7,268 nt of DNA from JANXQG01 sp037147235 (GTDB lineage: Bacteria; Planctomycetota; Planctomycetia; Pirellulales; Thermoguttaceae). Below are positions 1 to 6,679 of the stretch, piece by piece. Location of the stretch: contig JBAWVO010000322.1 of assembly GCA_037147235.1 (NCBI GenBank), positions 1 through 7,268 of the forward strand, given 5' to 3'. A program made the translations under genes and the position numbers. Under the pieces are notes generated by a model, which had not been told where the DNA came from, made no database searches, and saw only the letters and a program-made list of their open reading frames with translations. Numbering within the stretch: the stretch's first letter is position 1; every line of letters starts with the position of its first letter.

Positions 1-296
1 CAGTCTGGCCATATTCCTGGGCGAAAAGGGGAGGCACACTTCAACGGCATTCGCGGCTTCGTCCCACTTGCATCTCTCACCATCGACAACCCTGCTGCGC
101 CGTGCTACAACATCTTTCGGTCGGGAAGTGCGGGACTCAGCCGGTCCCGAAAGCTATAACGCTTACCTTCCCGGCCTCTTTCGTTTGGCCCCACGCCCGG
201 CCCTGGTCTCTGGTCATGCCGTCGCGATCACCTTACGATTAAGCGAGAACACATTGATGTCAGGTACTTTCGATTGCGCCATTCGTAGAATTCCAC
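1..296. other. Leader region without a convincing gene
   Basis: This stretch lies upstream of the first gene. A plus-strand frame is open from base 1 to a TAA at 157-159 and could be the tail of a gene starting outside the window. Its sequence (ending SGSAGLSRSRKL) resembles nothing I recognise, and another frame is equally open, as expected in GC-rich DNA. A short GC-rich hairpin (CGGGAC at 131-136 pairing with GTCCCG at 144-149) has no T-run on either side, so I do not call it a terminator. I see no clear promoter and no Shine-Dalgarno sequence ahead of the ATG at 297. Confidence 0.4.
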
Positions 297-2093
297 ATGA
301 ACCAACTCAGCCAAGAAATCAGCCCCTATCTCCTGCAACACGCTACGAACCCGGTCGATTGGCAACCTTGGGGGCCCGTTGCGCTGGAGCGCGCCCGCAC
401 GGAGCAAAAGCCGATCTTTCTCTCGGTCGGCTACTCGGCCTGCCACTGGTGCCATGTCATGGCCCATGAAAGCTTTGAGAACGCGCAGGTTGCCGAACAG
501 CTCAACCGCGACTTCATAAGCATCAAGGTTGATCGTGAAGAGCGACCCGATCTCGATCAGATCTATATGGACGCCGTACAGGCGATGACAGGCCAAGGGG
601 GCTGGCCCATGTCGGTTTTCCTCACGCCCGATCAGAAACCGTTCTTTGGCGGCACCTATTGGCCTCTTCATGGACGCGGCGGCATGGCCGGCTTCAACGA
701 TGTGCTCGCAGCCGTTTCGACAGCCTGGCAGCATCGCCGCGACGACGTTATCAAGCAGGCTGATAAAGCGGCCGAGTATCTGCGAAGCGATAAGATTGTC
801 GGCGACCTCGACGCCGAACTTAACGATGCCCCGCTGGAAACGGCCGAAGCGGCCATGATCAACGCGTTTGACTCTCGACTGGGCGGGTTCGGCTCCGCGC
901 CCAAGTTCCCGCATGCAACGGACCTCAACCTGCTGATCCGACGCTGGCGGCAGTCCGGCCGCGAGGATCTGCTGGAAATGGTCGTCATCACGCTCGATCA
1001 CATGGCGGCGGGTGGAATCTACGACCAACTCGGAGGCGGGTTTCACCGCTATAGCGTCGATGCCGAGTGGCTGGTGCCGCACTTTGAAAAGATGCTCTAT
1101 GACAACGCGATGCTTGCCGGTTGCTATCTCGAAGCATGGAAGGCGACCGAACGCAAAGACTATCAGCGCATCGTGCGAGAAACACTCGATTACGTCCTCC
1201 GCGACATGACCGACCCCCTGGGTGGTTTCTATAGTGCCGAAGACGCCGACAGCGAAGGAGTCGAGGGCAAGTTCTACGTCTGGTCGCGTAAAGAGGTTGA
1301 GGCGGTGCTTGGCTCCGAACGCGCTGCCACGTTTTGCCAGGTCTTTGATGTTTCCACGGCCGGCAATTTTGAAGGCAGGAACATCCTGCGTCTCTCGAAG
1401 CCGATTGCGGTTTGCGCAAAGATCCATAACCGCGATCTGGCCATGCTGGAAGCGGATCTCGTCGCCGATCGGGCGAAATTGCTGCATGCACGCTCCACGC
1501 GGGTCCGACCGGGGCGGGACGACAAGATCCTCGTGAGCTGGAATGGCCTGATGATCGATGCCCTAGCCCGAGCGGCGGTGGCGCTCGATGAGCCGCACTA
1601 TAGCGATGCAGCGATGGCAGCCGCCAACTTTCTGCTCGCGCATCTTCGCGATGAGCAAGGGCGGCTCTTGCATTGCTGGCGGGCAGGAACGGCTCGTCAT
1701 CATGCATTTCTTGACGACCATGCCAGCCTGGCCAACGCCCTGGTAACGCTCTATGAAACGCTTGGCGAACATCGCTGGCTTGACGAAGCAACCTGGCTGG
1801 CTGACGACATTCTGCGACGATTTGCCGACGAGAAATTGGGTGGGTTCTTTTATACAGCCATCGACCACGAGCCGCTGATTGCGCGGCGGAAGGATCTCTT
1901 GGACACGCCCGTCCCAAGCAGCACCGGCATGGCGGTTACCGCACTCATGCGTCTCGCCCGCCACACCGGCCGCGACGACTTCGCGCTGGCCGCCGAAAAG
2001 ACCCTGCGGGCAAGTCTGGAATGGATAGAGCGAGCCTCGCTCGGTGCCGGGCAGTTGCTGCTCACATTGAATTCGTGGTTGATTTCCTCCTGA
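297..2093 (+). CDS. Thioredoxin domain-containing protein, YyaL/SPATA20 (DUF255) family, C-terminally truncated
   Basis: The 598-residue protein starts with the family's characteristic N-terminus (MNQLSQEISPYLLQHATNPV), which fixes the ATG at 297 although no Shine-Dalgarno is visible. Residues 1 to about 170 form the thioredoxin-like domain. It has a CxxC redox pair in SACHWCHVM (Cys49, Cys52), followed by VDREERPDLDQIYM and GGWPMSVFLTPD. The rest matches the family's alpha/alpha-toroid part, with GGIYDQLGGGFHRYSVD near residue 238, VPHFEKMLYDNA near 260 and KILVSWNGLMIDALARA near 408. Family members are usually about 670-700 residues. Here homology stops at GAGQLLLTL, about residue 590, and a few unrelated residues (NSWLISS) lead to a stop, so roughly 80-100 C-terminal residues appear lost. 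No other frame downstream restores them. Family function is poorly defined; a cytoplasmic redox or sugar-related role is usually guessed. The family call is very secure; whether the truncated protein works is not. Confidence 0.95.
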   Translation: MNQLSQEISPYLLQHATNPVDWQPWGPVALERARTEQKPIFLSVGYSACHWCHVMAHESFENAQVAEQLNRDFISIKVDREERPDLDQIYMDAVQAMTGQGGWPMSVFLTPDQKPFFGGTYWPLHGRGGMAGFNDVLAAVSTAWQHRRDDVIKQADKAAEYLRSDKIVGDLDAELNDAPLETAEAAMINAFDSRLGGFGSAPKFPHATDLNLLIRRWRQSGREDLLEMVVITLDHMAAGGIYDQLGGGFHRYSVDAEWLVPHFEKMLYDNAMLAGCYLEAWKATERKDYQRIVRETLDYVLRDMTDPLGGFYSAEDADSEGVEGKFYVWSRKEVEAVLGSERAATFCQVFDVSTAGNFEGRNILRLSKPIAVCAKIHNRDLAMLEADLVADRAKLLHARSTRVRPGRDDKILVSWNGLMIDALARAAVALDEPHYSDAAMAAANFLLAHLRDEQGRLLHCWRAGTARHHAFLDDHASLANALVTLYETLGEHRWLDEATWLADDILRRFADEKLGGFFYTAIDHEPLIARRKDLLDTPVPSSTGMAVTALMRLARHTGRDDFALAAEKTLRASLEWIERASLGAGQLLLTLNSWLISS

Positions 2094-2197
2094 GTTACCT
2101 ATTCCTATACCTACATGATACCGTTTGCCCGCGCAGGCCCGCTCGAATTATCTCCTCCGGCCTGGGGTTGTCCTGTTCGGGGAAACGGTACGTCAAG
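2094..2197. other. Convergent intergenic spacer
   Basis: This 104-base gap lies between the stop codons of two convergent genes. It contains neither the missing C-terminus of the upstream gene nor a clear hairpin plus T-run, so the transcription stops for both genes are not identifiable by eye. Confidence 0.5.
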
Positions 2198-3061
2198 TTA
2201 TCCGCGTTTTCGTGCCGAACGCATCCGTAGCCCGAAAACTATCATGAGTACAGGCACCAGGAGGATGCCGATCCAGGGCAGCAGGGCTACGAATAGAATC
2301 GACAGAGTTTGTACGGTGGAAGCCAGTGCAACGGTAGATCCTTCCCATGCGCGGCGAACCCGCGTGACGTACGTGACCGCCTCCTCGGGAACATAGCCCT
2401 TGATCTCTCTGACTTCCAGGTTCACGGTACTCATGGTCGTCAGGTTACTCAGAACCCGCAGTCGCCCCTCCATCTGCTCGACCTCCCCTCGTACCCGGGC
2501 AATCTCGCGTTCCACGGCCAGCACCTCCTCCAGCTTGCCGGTGGCCTTGGAGAGGAGTTCCAGCAACCGAGTCTCTTCCTGCTTCTTATTGCGGATGCGG
2601 GCCTCGACGTCGTAATACTCCTCGGTCACGTCTTGAGAGTCGGAGCTGACGTTTTGAACCTCGCCAACCTCCCTGGCAGCGACGAGAAACGCTTCGTAGT
2701 GATCGGCCGGCACGCGGAGGGTCCACTGCCCGCGACGGGGTGAGCCTGGCGATCCGGTGATCTGGGAGCGGGCCACATAGGCACCGAAGCGGTCCACCAG
2801 GGCACCGACCTGCGCTGGGACTGGATCGAAAAGTTCGACGACCAGATTGACCGTGGCCGTGTAAATGATTTTGCGTTGCAGAGCGTTGGCGCTGGGCGGC
2901 TGAGCCGACTTGGCATTGTCACCCGCGGCGGATTCCGGGGAGGCAGCCTGATTTCTCCCAGCCGACCGGTCGACTTTTCCGGGAGAAGCAGACTTGTTGA
3001 GCTCTGCACCACAGCCCACCGAAATAATCACAACCAAACACCAAGGAACTGCCCAGCGCAT
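2198..3061 (-). CDS. DUF4349 domain-containing membrane-anchored (lipo)protein
   Basis: The 287-residue protein has a short hydrophobic leader (residues 3-16) ending in ISVGC, which suggests a lipoprotein with Cys17 as the lipidated residue, although the residue at -3 (Ser14) is not the classical Leu. A low-complexity Ala/Ser/Pro/Lys linker (about 20-60) follows. The DUF4349 domain then begins at RKIIYTATVNLVVELFDPV (63-81) and includes GQWTLRVPADHYEAFL (111-126) and SQDVTEEYYDVEARI (142-156). Residues about 153-205 (KKQEETRLLELLSK, then VEREIARVRGEVEQMEGRL) form a charged heptad-like coiled coil. A transmembrane helix spans about 252-277 and ends in a basic tail (RMRSARKRG). The start is supported by GAGG at 3068-3071, six bases before the ATG. 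DUF4349 proteins are envelope proteins of unknown function, common in planctomycetes and firmicutes. The gene stands alone and faces the first gene. Family assignment is confident; no function can be given. Confidence 0.92.
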   Translation of the reverse strand: MRWAVPWCLVVIISVGCGAELNKSASPGKVDRSAGRNQAASPESAAGDNAKSAQPPSANALQRKIIYTATVNLVVELFDPVPAQVGALVDRFGAYVARSQITGSPGSPRRGQWTLRVPADHYEAFLVAAREVGEVQNVSSDSQDVTEEYYDVEARIRNKKQEETRLLELLSKATGKLEEVLAVEREIARVRGEVEQMEGRLRVLSNLTTMSTVNLEVREIKGYVPEEAVTYVTRVRRAWEGSTVALASTVQTLSILFVALLPWIGILLVPVLMIVFGLRMRSARKRG

Positions 3062-3065
3062 CGTT

Positions 3066-3071
3066 CACCTC
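3066..3071 (-). promoter_or_regulatory. Ribosome binding site of the DUF4349 gene
   Basis: On the minus strand GAGGTG lies four bases upstream of the ATG (core GAGG six bases upstream). It decides the start at 3061 and gives the protein a complete hydrophobic leader. Confidence 0.7.
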
Positions 3072-3396
3072 ATTTTCTCATGTAAACAGACATTGCCACA
3101 GCTTTTTAAGTAATCTATCATCTATTAGAAACCAGTGCCAGCCCTGTAGAGTCCATTCTCATCGCGGGGCAGTCTGTCTACAAAGGGGGTACACGATGCG
3201 GGACCGCCCGCGGATTGGCTGTCAAACCTGAAGGTACTTCCATAAAACCAAGGCCAGCTCCCCATGGGCAAATTCCTGATTCTCTACCATTCCGCATTCT
3301 GAAAGTTCCCTTTTGAGATACCCGAAGTATGAATAAAAAAAGTTGCGTTATTCTGTCTTGTTCAAGATCGCCATTGATGCCGAGGCCTTATCTACC
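3072..3396. other. Intergenic region upstream of the DUF4349 gene
   Basis: About 325 bases without a gene. They should hold the minus-strand promoter of the DUF4349 gene. An AT-rich stretch at about 3098-3130 is the likeliest location, but I cannot place -35 and -10 boxes with confidence. A small hairpin, GCGGG-ACCG-CCCGC, lies near 3198-3213. A run of seven A at about 3335-3341 reads as a T-run on the minus strand, about 55 bases beyond the end of the tract described next, but I see no stem before it. Nothing else is recognisable. Confidence 0.4.
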
Positions 3397-3558
3397 TCAA
3401 GGAGTGGCATCATGGAAGTGTGCGGAACGGCAGATCGGCTCCACCAACATCACAAAGAACACCACGGGGAGCACCAGTAACGCCGCATAGAACCACCAGC
3501 GGCGCGGGCTGCGGTGGATCCGTAAGTACGGCAGCCAGAGCAGCAGAGCAGATCCCAC
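3397..3558 (-). CDS. Possible small membrane protein or C-terminal remnant of a membrane protein
   Basis: This minus-strand open segment reads from a GTG (a TTG six bases earlier is also in frame) to TGA and encodes 53 residues. Two hydrophobic stretches (SALLLWLPYL at 3-12; WFYAALLVLPVVFFVMLVE at 22-40) flank a basic segment, RIHRSPRR, giving a helical-hairpin look that follows the positive-inside rule, before a polar tail ending HDATP. The third codon position is mostly G or C, as in the real genes nearby. There is no Shine-Dalgarno ahead of the GTG. The segment overlaps or directly abuts the preceding 42-residue segment in another frame. It is therefore either a translationally coupled small gene or the tail of a gene broken by a frameshift around 3560-3590. 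I do not recognise a family. Confidence 0.3.
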   Translation of the reverse strand: MGSALLLWLPYLRIHRSPRRWWFYAALLVLPVVFFVMLVEPICRSAHFHDATP

Positions 3559-3560
3559 TA

Positions 3561-3689
3561 TCAATCACGTCCAGTTGTCGTCCGTAGTCGCATCAGATGC
3601 TCCAGGTTCCCCGCCGGCAGCGTATAGTCGGCGGGGGCCAGTTCAACTGACTCGCTTCGCACCACATTGTGGCCGTTCCAGTACGTCAT
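3561..3689 (-). CDS. Possible 42-residue small protein, unknown; may be a pseudogene piece
   Basis: The segment starts at an ATG whose last bases form an ATGA overlap with the stop of the previous open segment, the arrangement typical of translational coupling. It encodes a short soluble-looking sequence (MTYWNGHNVVRSESVELAPA, then DYTLPAGNLEHLMRL). The hydrophobic segment at 3397-3558 follows immediately in another frame. Three short open segments running the same way between a real gene and a promoter region suggest either a small operon tail or one gene split by frameshifts. No family is recognised and confidence that it is translated is low. Confidence 0.25.
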   Translation of the reverse strand: MTYWNGHNVVRSESVELAPADYTLPAGNLEHLMRLRTTTGRD

Positions 3690-3787
3690 CCGACCGCTAC
3701 TTCGCCATATCCTTGAGCATCTTCAACCTTTGTCAATTTGCTGGTCCTTTTAATCTCGTGTGATGCCGGCACACCGAAAAAAGGCAC
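3686..3787 (-). pseudogene. Open minus-strand segment after the secreted-protein gene, probable gene fragment
   Basis: The segment is open from within the end of the secreted-protein gene to a TGA at 3686-3688, reading VPFFGVPASHEIKRTSKLTK followed by VEDAQGYGEVAVG. There is no ATG; the only plausible start is a GTG at 3787 without a ribosome binding site, so it is better read as a remnant of a longer gene than as an intact one. Its stop overlaps the ATG of the next segment (ATGA). It might belong with the two following segments as one decayed gene. Family unknown. Confidence 0.22.
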
Positions 3788-3800
3788 GACTTCTCCGCAG

Positions 3801-5462
3801 CTACTCGACTTCGATGGAAACAGCGTTCCCGGAATGACTATTCACTTTCAGCACTCCGCCTCTCGCAAGCGGCTTCCATGTATAGCCTTCCTCTTTCTCG
3901 CCGGTTACCGGCTTCAGGCTTTTGTTCCCCGCCTTGATTGCAAGGGGCTTCGACCTTAGTCGCAACACGGTCATCGCACCGTCATCGAATGTTGTAAAGG
4001 TAATTTGCTTATCCGCATAGAGAATGGTTTGCACGACGGAAGAGGACCGCAATAAATGATTCTCGCCGGCCGGCGCCCATTCGGGAATCGCCGCCAAACC
4101 CTCCATGAAATGTTTTATATAATCGGTGTATCCATCGCAGAACCATATTTCACTTCCCCAGGTGTGGCCGGTCTGAACGACGCCATCGGGTTCAGCCATG
4201 TACGATGCATAGTTAAAATGACGGAAAGCCTCCTCCTTAAACCACTCGTTGCCGGTCCGTTCATACCAAAGCGCGCAAACCGATGCATACCGCGACGTGT
4301 GGCTGCCCATGGGCTTGTAGCACATCGTTTGCTCGTTGATGGCGTCCATGCCGGGTTCGCCAAACGTGTTCTTGACCCACCAGATGAGGGCCGGCACGGT
4401 GGTTTCAATGTTTCGATCGTGTCCGGGATTCTTGATCAGGTATCGAGCAAACTCCATCGGGGAGTTGTTCACCCGATTGAGATTGATCGGGTCCAGGAGG
4501 ATGTCCTCGTAATACCCTTTCCAGATCGAGGTCTTCACGGGACCGTCCGAAGCATACAACCACTTCCAAACCATCCCGGCAGTCTTCTGATAGGCTTGCG
4601 CCTTCTCGGCGGTCAACGAAATACGACCTTTAATCCGGACGAGCTCTTCCAGCAGTCGAAGGTTATCGACAACGTGGGAAGTGTAATCCTCGACGATCTC
4701 GCCCTTTTCAGCTCTTACCCTGAAAGGCCAAGGCGATACCAAGGAGATATTCCCCATGTCGAGCTGGCGGGAGGAATGAACCCCCTTGCGTACATGCTTC
4801 GCCAGCGCATCCGCGCAACGGATGGCGGCTTGGAGATATTTTGATTCCCCCGTGATCTCGTAGAACCTCAGGTACGCCATCCCCAGGTCTCCGATCTTAT
4901 CGACCTCCAGCACGAAGGGGCCGTCGCCACGTCCCCTATCCTTCTTCGTACCCTCAAACTTCGCACTGCCCTGGTAGGTGGTCTTTCCAGGATCCGAACT
5001 GGCATACGGCACGCCGGCCCACTCCCAATCTCCGGGCGTAGTCCCGTTTTGAAGGTGATGATCAAGCCCTTGCCTGGCGATGTCCAGCATGGACGGGTCA
5101 CCCGAGTAGTTCCGCCAATCAATCGCCAGGCTTTGCACCATGCCCGCATTCACGCAGGCTGGATTGTGTACCCAGTCGGAACCGCGGAAACCGCCTTTCC
5201 CATCACGATAGATCGAACAACGAGTGATATACAGCGGCAGATGGTTGCCGGGTGCGCTGGGACATGCCTTCCAAAAATCGACCGCGAGTTTTACGGCGTG
5301 AACATATCCGGCGCCCGGCGTATCCGGTTCGTAGCGGGCCAGCAGCTTCCCGTTTGTATCCAGGTTCACTTTCGCCCCGCACAGCGTATCGAACTTAACC
5401 TGGGCCGGCGCCGATTCGATGAGGGTCAACAACACGAGAATAGCAAGCGAAATACTTTTCAT
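3801..5462 (-). CDS. Secreted protein of six-hairpin (alpha/alpha-toroid) glycosidase-like type, function unknown
   Basis: The 553-residue protein begins with a clear Sec signal peptide (MKSISLAILVLLTLIESAPA, likely cleaved before Gln21), so it acts outside the cytoplasm. The body from about 50 to 460 alternates amphipathic helices with aromatic- and Gly-rich loops (FRGSDWVHNPACVNAGMVQS at 92-111; GDWEWAGVPYAS at 144-155; IGDLGMAYLRFYEITGESKY at 190-209; HVVDNLRLLEELV at 263-275; EEAFRHFNYASYM and TGHTWGSEIWFCDGYTDYI near the C-terminal third). This is the look of alpha/alpha-toroid enzymes such as glycoside hydrolases, unsaturated glucuronyl hydrolases or polysaccharide lyases. About the last 85 residues look beta-rich (VVQTILYADKQITFTTFDDG to VSIEVE) and may be a C-terminal sandwich domain. 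I cannot name catalytic residues or a family. The start has no strong Shine-Dalgarno but gives a complete signal peptide. It lies 48 bases downstream of the HA-repeat gene on the same strand. An extracellular carbohydrate-related role is inferred. Confidence 0.85.
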   Translation of the reverse strand: MKSISLAILVLLTLIESAPAQVKFDTLCGAKVNLDTNGKLLARYEPDTPGAGYVHAVKLAVDFWKACPSAPGNHLPLYITRCSIYRDGKGGFRGSDWVHNPACVNAGMVQSLAIDWRNYSGDPSMLDIARQGLDHHLQNGTTPGDWEWAGVPYASSDPGKTTYQGSAKFEGTKKDRGRGDGPFVLEVDKIGDLGMAYLRFYEITGESKYLQAAIRCADALAKHVRKGVHSSRQLDMGNISLVSPWPFRVRAEKGEIVEDYTSHVVDNLRLLEELVRIKGRISLTAEKAQAYQKTAGMVWKWLYASDGPVKTSIWKGYYEDILLDPINLNRVNNSPMEFARYLIKNPGHDRNIETTVPALIWWVKNTFGEPGMDAINEQTMCYKPMGSHTSRYASVCALWYERTGNEWFKEEAFRHFNYASYMAEPDGVVQTGHTWGSEIWFCDGYTDYIKHFMEGLAAIPEWAPAGENHLLRSSSVVQTILYADKQITFTTFDDGAMTVLRLRSKPLAIKAGNKSLKPVTGEKEEGYTWKPLARGGVLKVNSHSGNAVSIEVE

Positions 5463-5510
5463 AATCGATCCACGAGTTCCGATAATCCATTGCCCTTGAT
5501 ATGCCTAATC

Positions 5511-6572
5511 TCAATCGTCCCTTTCAAACAAGCCGATTTCCTCAAGCCGCCGAAGCCGATCCTCGCGCAACCTGCCCTGGCTTTTATATGTGCGTTGGGT
5601 AGCGCACCACCTGCCAAGAAACGCATGGGGCCGTGAAAGCGGGGGAACGTTGCAGTGGCCATGCTTCTCCTTGAATGTGGCCAGGTCGTTAAAATGCTTT
5701 TGCCATACCTTGTCGTAGTTCTTTGCATTCCAGACAAAGCCGAGTTGGCCGAGCCGCCGAATCCTCCCTTCGCTCAAAGTGCCCAGCCTTTTCTTCTGGC
5801 GTTGGTTGCGGACCCAAATGCCGACGGCCGCATCGGTCTTCGAGATCGTGGAGGCGTTGCAGTGGCCATGTTGCTTATGGAATGCCTGTAGGTCATTGAA
5901 CCCCTTTTCCCAGCCCACATCTAGCGCACCCCAGGTAAAATCGAGTTCCTCAAGCCGCCGAATCCGATCCTCGCTCAAAATGCCCTGTTTTTTTTGATAC
6001 CGTTGGATTTTAACCCAACGGCCAAGCAGGGCAAGGGGATCGTTTTTCGAGAAATCGGGCACATTGCAGTGGTCGTGCTGGTTTTGGAACGCCTTGAGAT
6101 CCTCCAAATGGATTTCCCAAGGAGATTGCGAACTCCACACAAAGCCGATTTCGTCAAGCCGCCGAAACCGATCCTCGCGCAACCTGCCCAGCTTTCTATA
6201 ACGGCGTTGAACAGTGACCCAACGGCCAAGTACCGTTTCTTTTTTCATGTGCCTGAAGACGTTGCAGTGGCCGTACCGTTTCTTGAACGCCAAAAGTTCC
6301 TTGAATCTCACTTCCCACGCCGCCTCGAACTGCGGTATAAACCAGGTGCGTTGCGCACTCGGCGGCTCGTGCTCCGGCTCGTCCCGGCTTATTCGCCGGC
6401 GTCGATTTCGGGTTGCCTTGCTGCTCGGGAATAAAGGGTGGGCATGGTCCTTGGGCTTCGGCGTTTCGCCGAGGACGCTCGGGAGATCCTGGTCCTTCCG
6501 AGCCACGCGGAGTTCCTGCTCATCCTCTTTCGAGGGGGTGTTGGCGTCGGATTGGAAGTTGGTCTTGGTCAT
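5511..6572 (-). CDS. Stand-alone helicase-associated (HA) domain repeat protein
   Basis: The 353-residue protein has a charged, probably disordered N-terminus (1-80, with a basic patch RNRRRR at 55-60) followed by four tandem helicase-associated domains (Pfam family PF03457) starting at Trp86, Trp152, Trp221 and Trp290. Each repeat follows W-x(3)-F/L-x(2)-L-x(2)-F-x(3)-H/Y-x-HCN, then LGRWVxxQR, then G-x-L-x-EDRIRRLxxLGFxW, a small helical bundle with spaced Trp residues thought to bind nucleic acid. Repeat 3 has GIWVRNQR instead of LGRW; repeat 4 ends EEIGLFERDD without the closing Trp. HA domains were named for their position at the C-terminus of some helicases, but no helicase motif is present here, so this is a free-standing array. 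GGAG lies six bases before the ATG. The secreted-protein gene follows after 48 bases. Nucleic-acid binding is inferred from the family; the biological role is unknown. Confidence 0.93.
   Translation of the reverse strand: MTKTNFQSDANTPSKEDEQELRVARKDQDLPSVLGETPKPKDHAHPLFPSSKATRNRRRRISRDEPEHEPPSAQRTWFIPQFEAAWEVRFKELLAFKKRYGHCNVFRHMKKETVLGRWVTVQRRYRKLGRLREDRFRRLDEIGFVWSSQSPWEIHLEDLKAFQNQHDHCNVPDFSKNDPLALLGRWVKIQRYQKKQGILSEDRIRRLEELDFTWGALDVGWEKGFNDLQAFHKQHGHCNASTISKTDAAVGIWVRNQRQKKRLGTLSEGRIRRLGQLGFVWNAKNYDKVWQKHFNDLATFKEKHGHCNVPPLSRPHAFLGRWCATQRTYKSQGRLREDRLRRLEEIGLFERDD
5525..6317 (-). repeat. Four tandem repeats of about 200 bases encoding the HA domains
   Basis: The repeat units begin near 6317, 6119, 5912 and 5705 on the minus strand, spaced 198, 207 and 207 bases (66, 69 and 69 codons). 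The best conserved nucleotide block encodes the EDRIRRLEEIGF segment. Copies 1 (near 6145-6191) and 4 (near 5530-5577) differ there at only a couple of positions, and copy 2 (near 5949-5985) is also close, while copy 3 is the most diverged. This indicates internal duplication with some recent exchange between copies. Confidence 0.8.
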
Positions 6573-6578
6573 GTCTCA

Positions 6579-6582
6579 CTCC
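6579..6582 (-). promoter_or_regulatory. Ribosome binding site of the HA-repeat gene
   Basis: GGAG on the minus strand lies six bases upstream of the ATG at 6572, supporting that start codon. Confidence 0.6.
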
Positions 6583-6636
6583 ATGAAAAAATGGCTGCCG
6601 CGGCAGATTCAAGTTCGGGAAACGCGCCTTGGGGGA

Positions 6637-6671
6637 AGTTAGGAGTTAGGAGTTAGGAGTTAGGGGGTAGG
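6637..6671. repeat. 7-base tandem repeat AGTTAGG, four perfect copies plus one degenerate
   Basis: Copies start at 6637, 6644, 6651 and 6658, followed by GGGTAGG at 6665. A CAGTACT heptamer follows at 6675-6681, leading straight into the inverted-repeat element. It resembles the short tandemly repeated heptamers seen between genes in cyanobacteria and planctomycetes. It lies about 65 bases upstream of the HA-repeat gene start and could influence its transcription. Confidence 0.85.
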
Positions 6672-6679
6672 ACTCAGTA

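Noticed and set aside
131..149. Hairpin CGGGAC / GTCCCG as a terminator
   Set aside because: The stem is only six pairs and there is no T-run on either side.
68..469. Plus-strand open frame of 133 residues overlapping the start of the first gene
   Set aside because: The composition is random-looking and it overlaps, in another frame, the conserved N-terminus of the YyaL-type protein.
228..1487. Long minus-strand open frame of 419 residues opposite the first gene
   Set aside because: It lies antisense to a strongly conserved protein-coding gene, has no recognisable family features, and arises from GC-rich codon structure.
988..1917. Minus-strand open frame of 309 residues
   Set aside because: It is rich in Arg, Pro and Ser in the manner of a shadow frame and lies antisense to the conserved toroid domain of the first gene.
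3126..3140. TGGCACTGGTTTCTA on the minus strand as a sigma-54 promoter for the DUF4349 gene
   Set aside because: The -24 half fits, but the GC expected ten bases later is missing.
3738..3959. Plus-strand frame starting MLVLLISCDAGTPKK, which looks like a lipoprotein leader
   Set aside because: The body overlaps the end of the secreted-protein gene on the other strand and degenerates into a shadow sequence; the leader resemblance is probably chance.
4056..4844. Plus-strand open frame of 262 residues
   Set aside because: It is antisense to the signal-peptide-bearing secreted protein and has no coherent domain.
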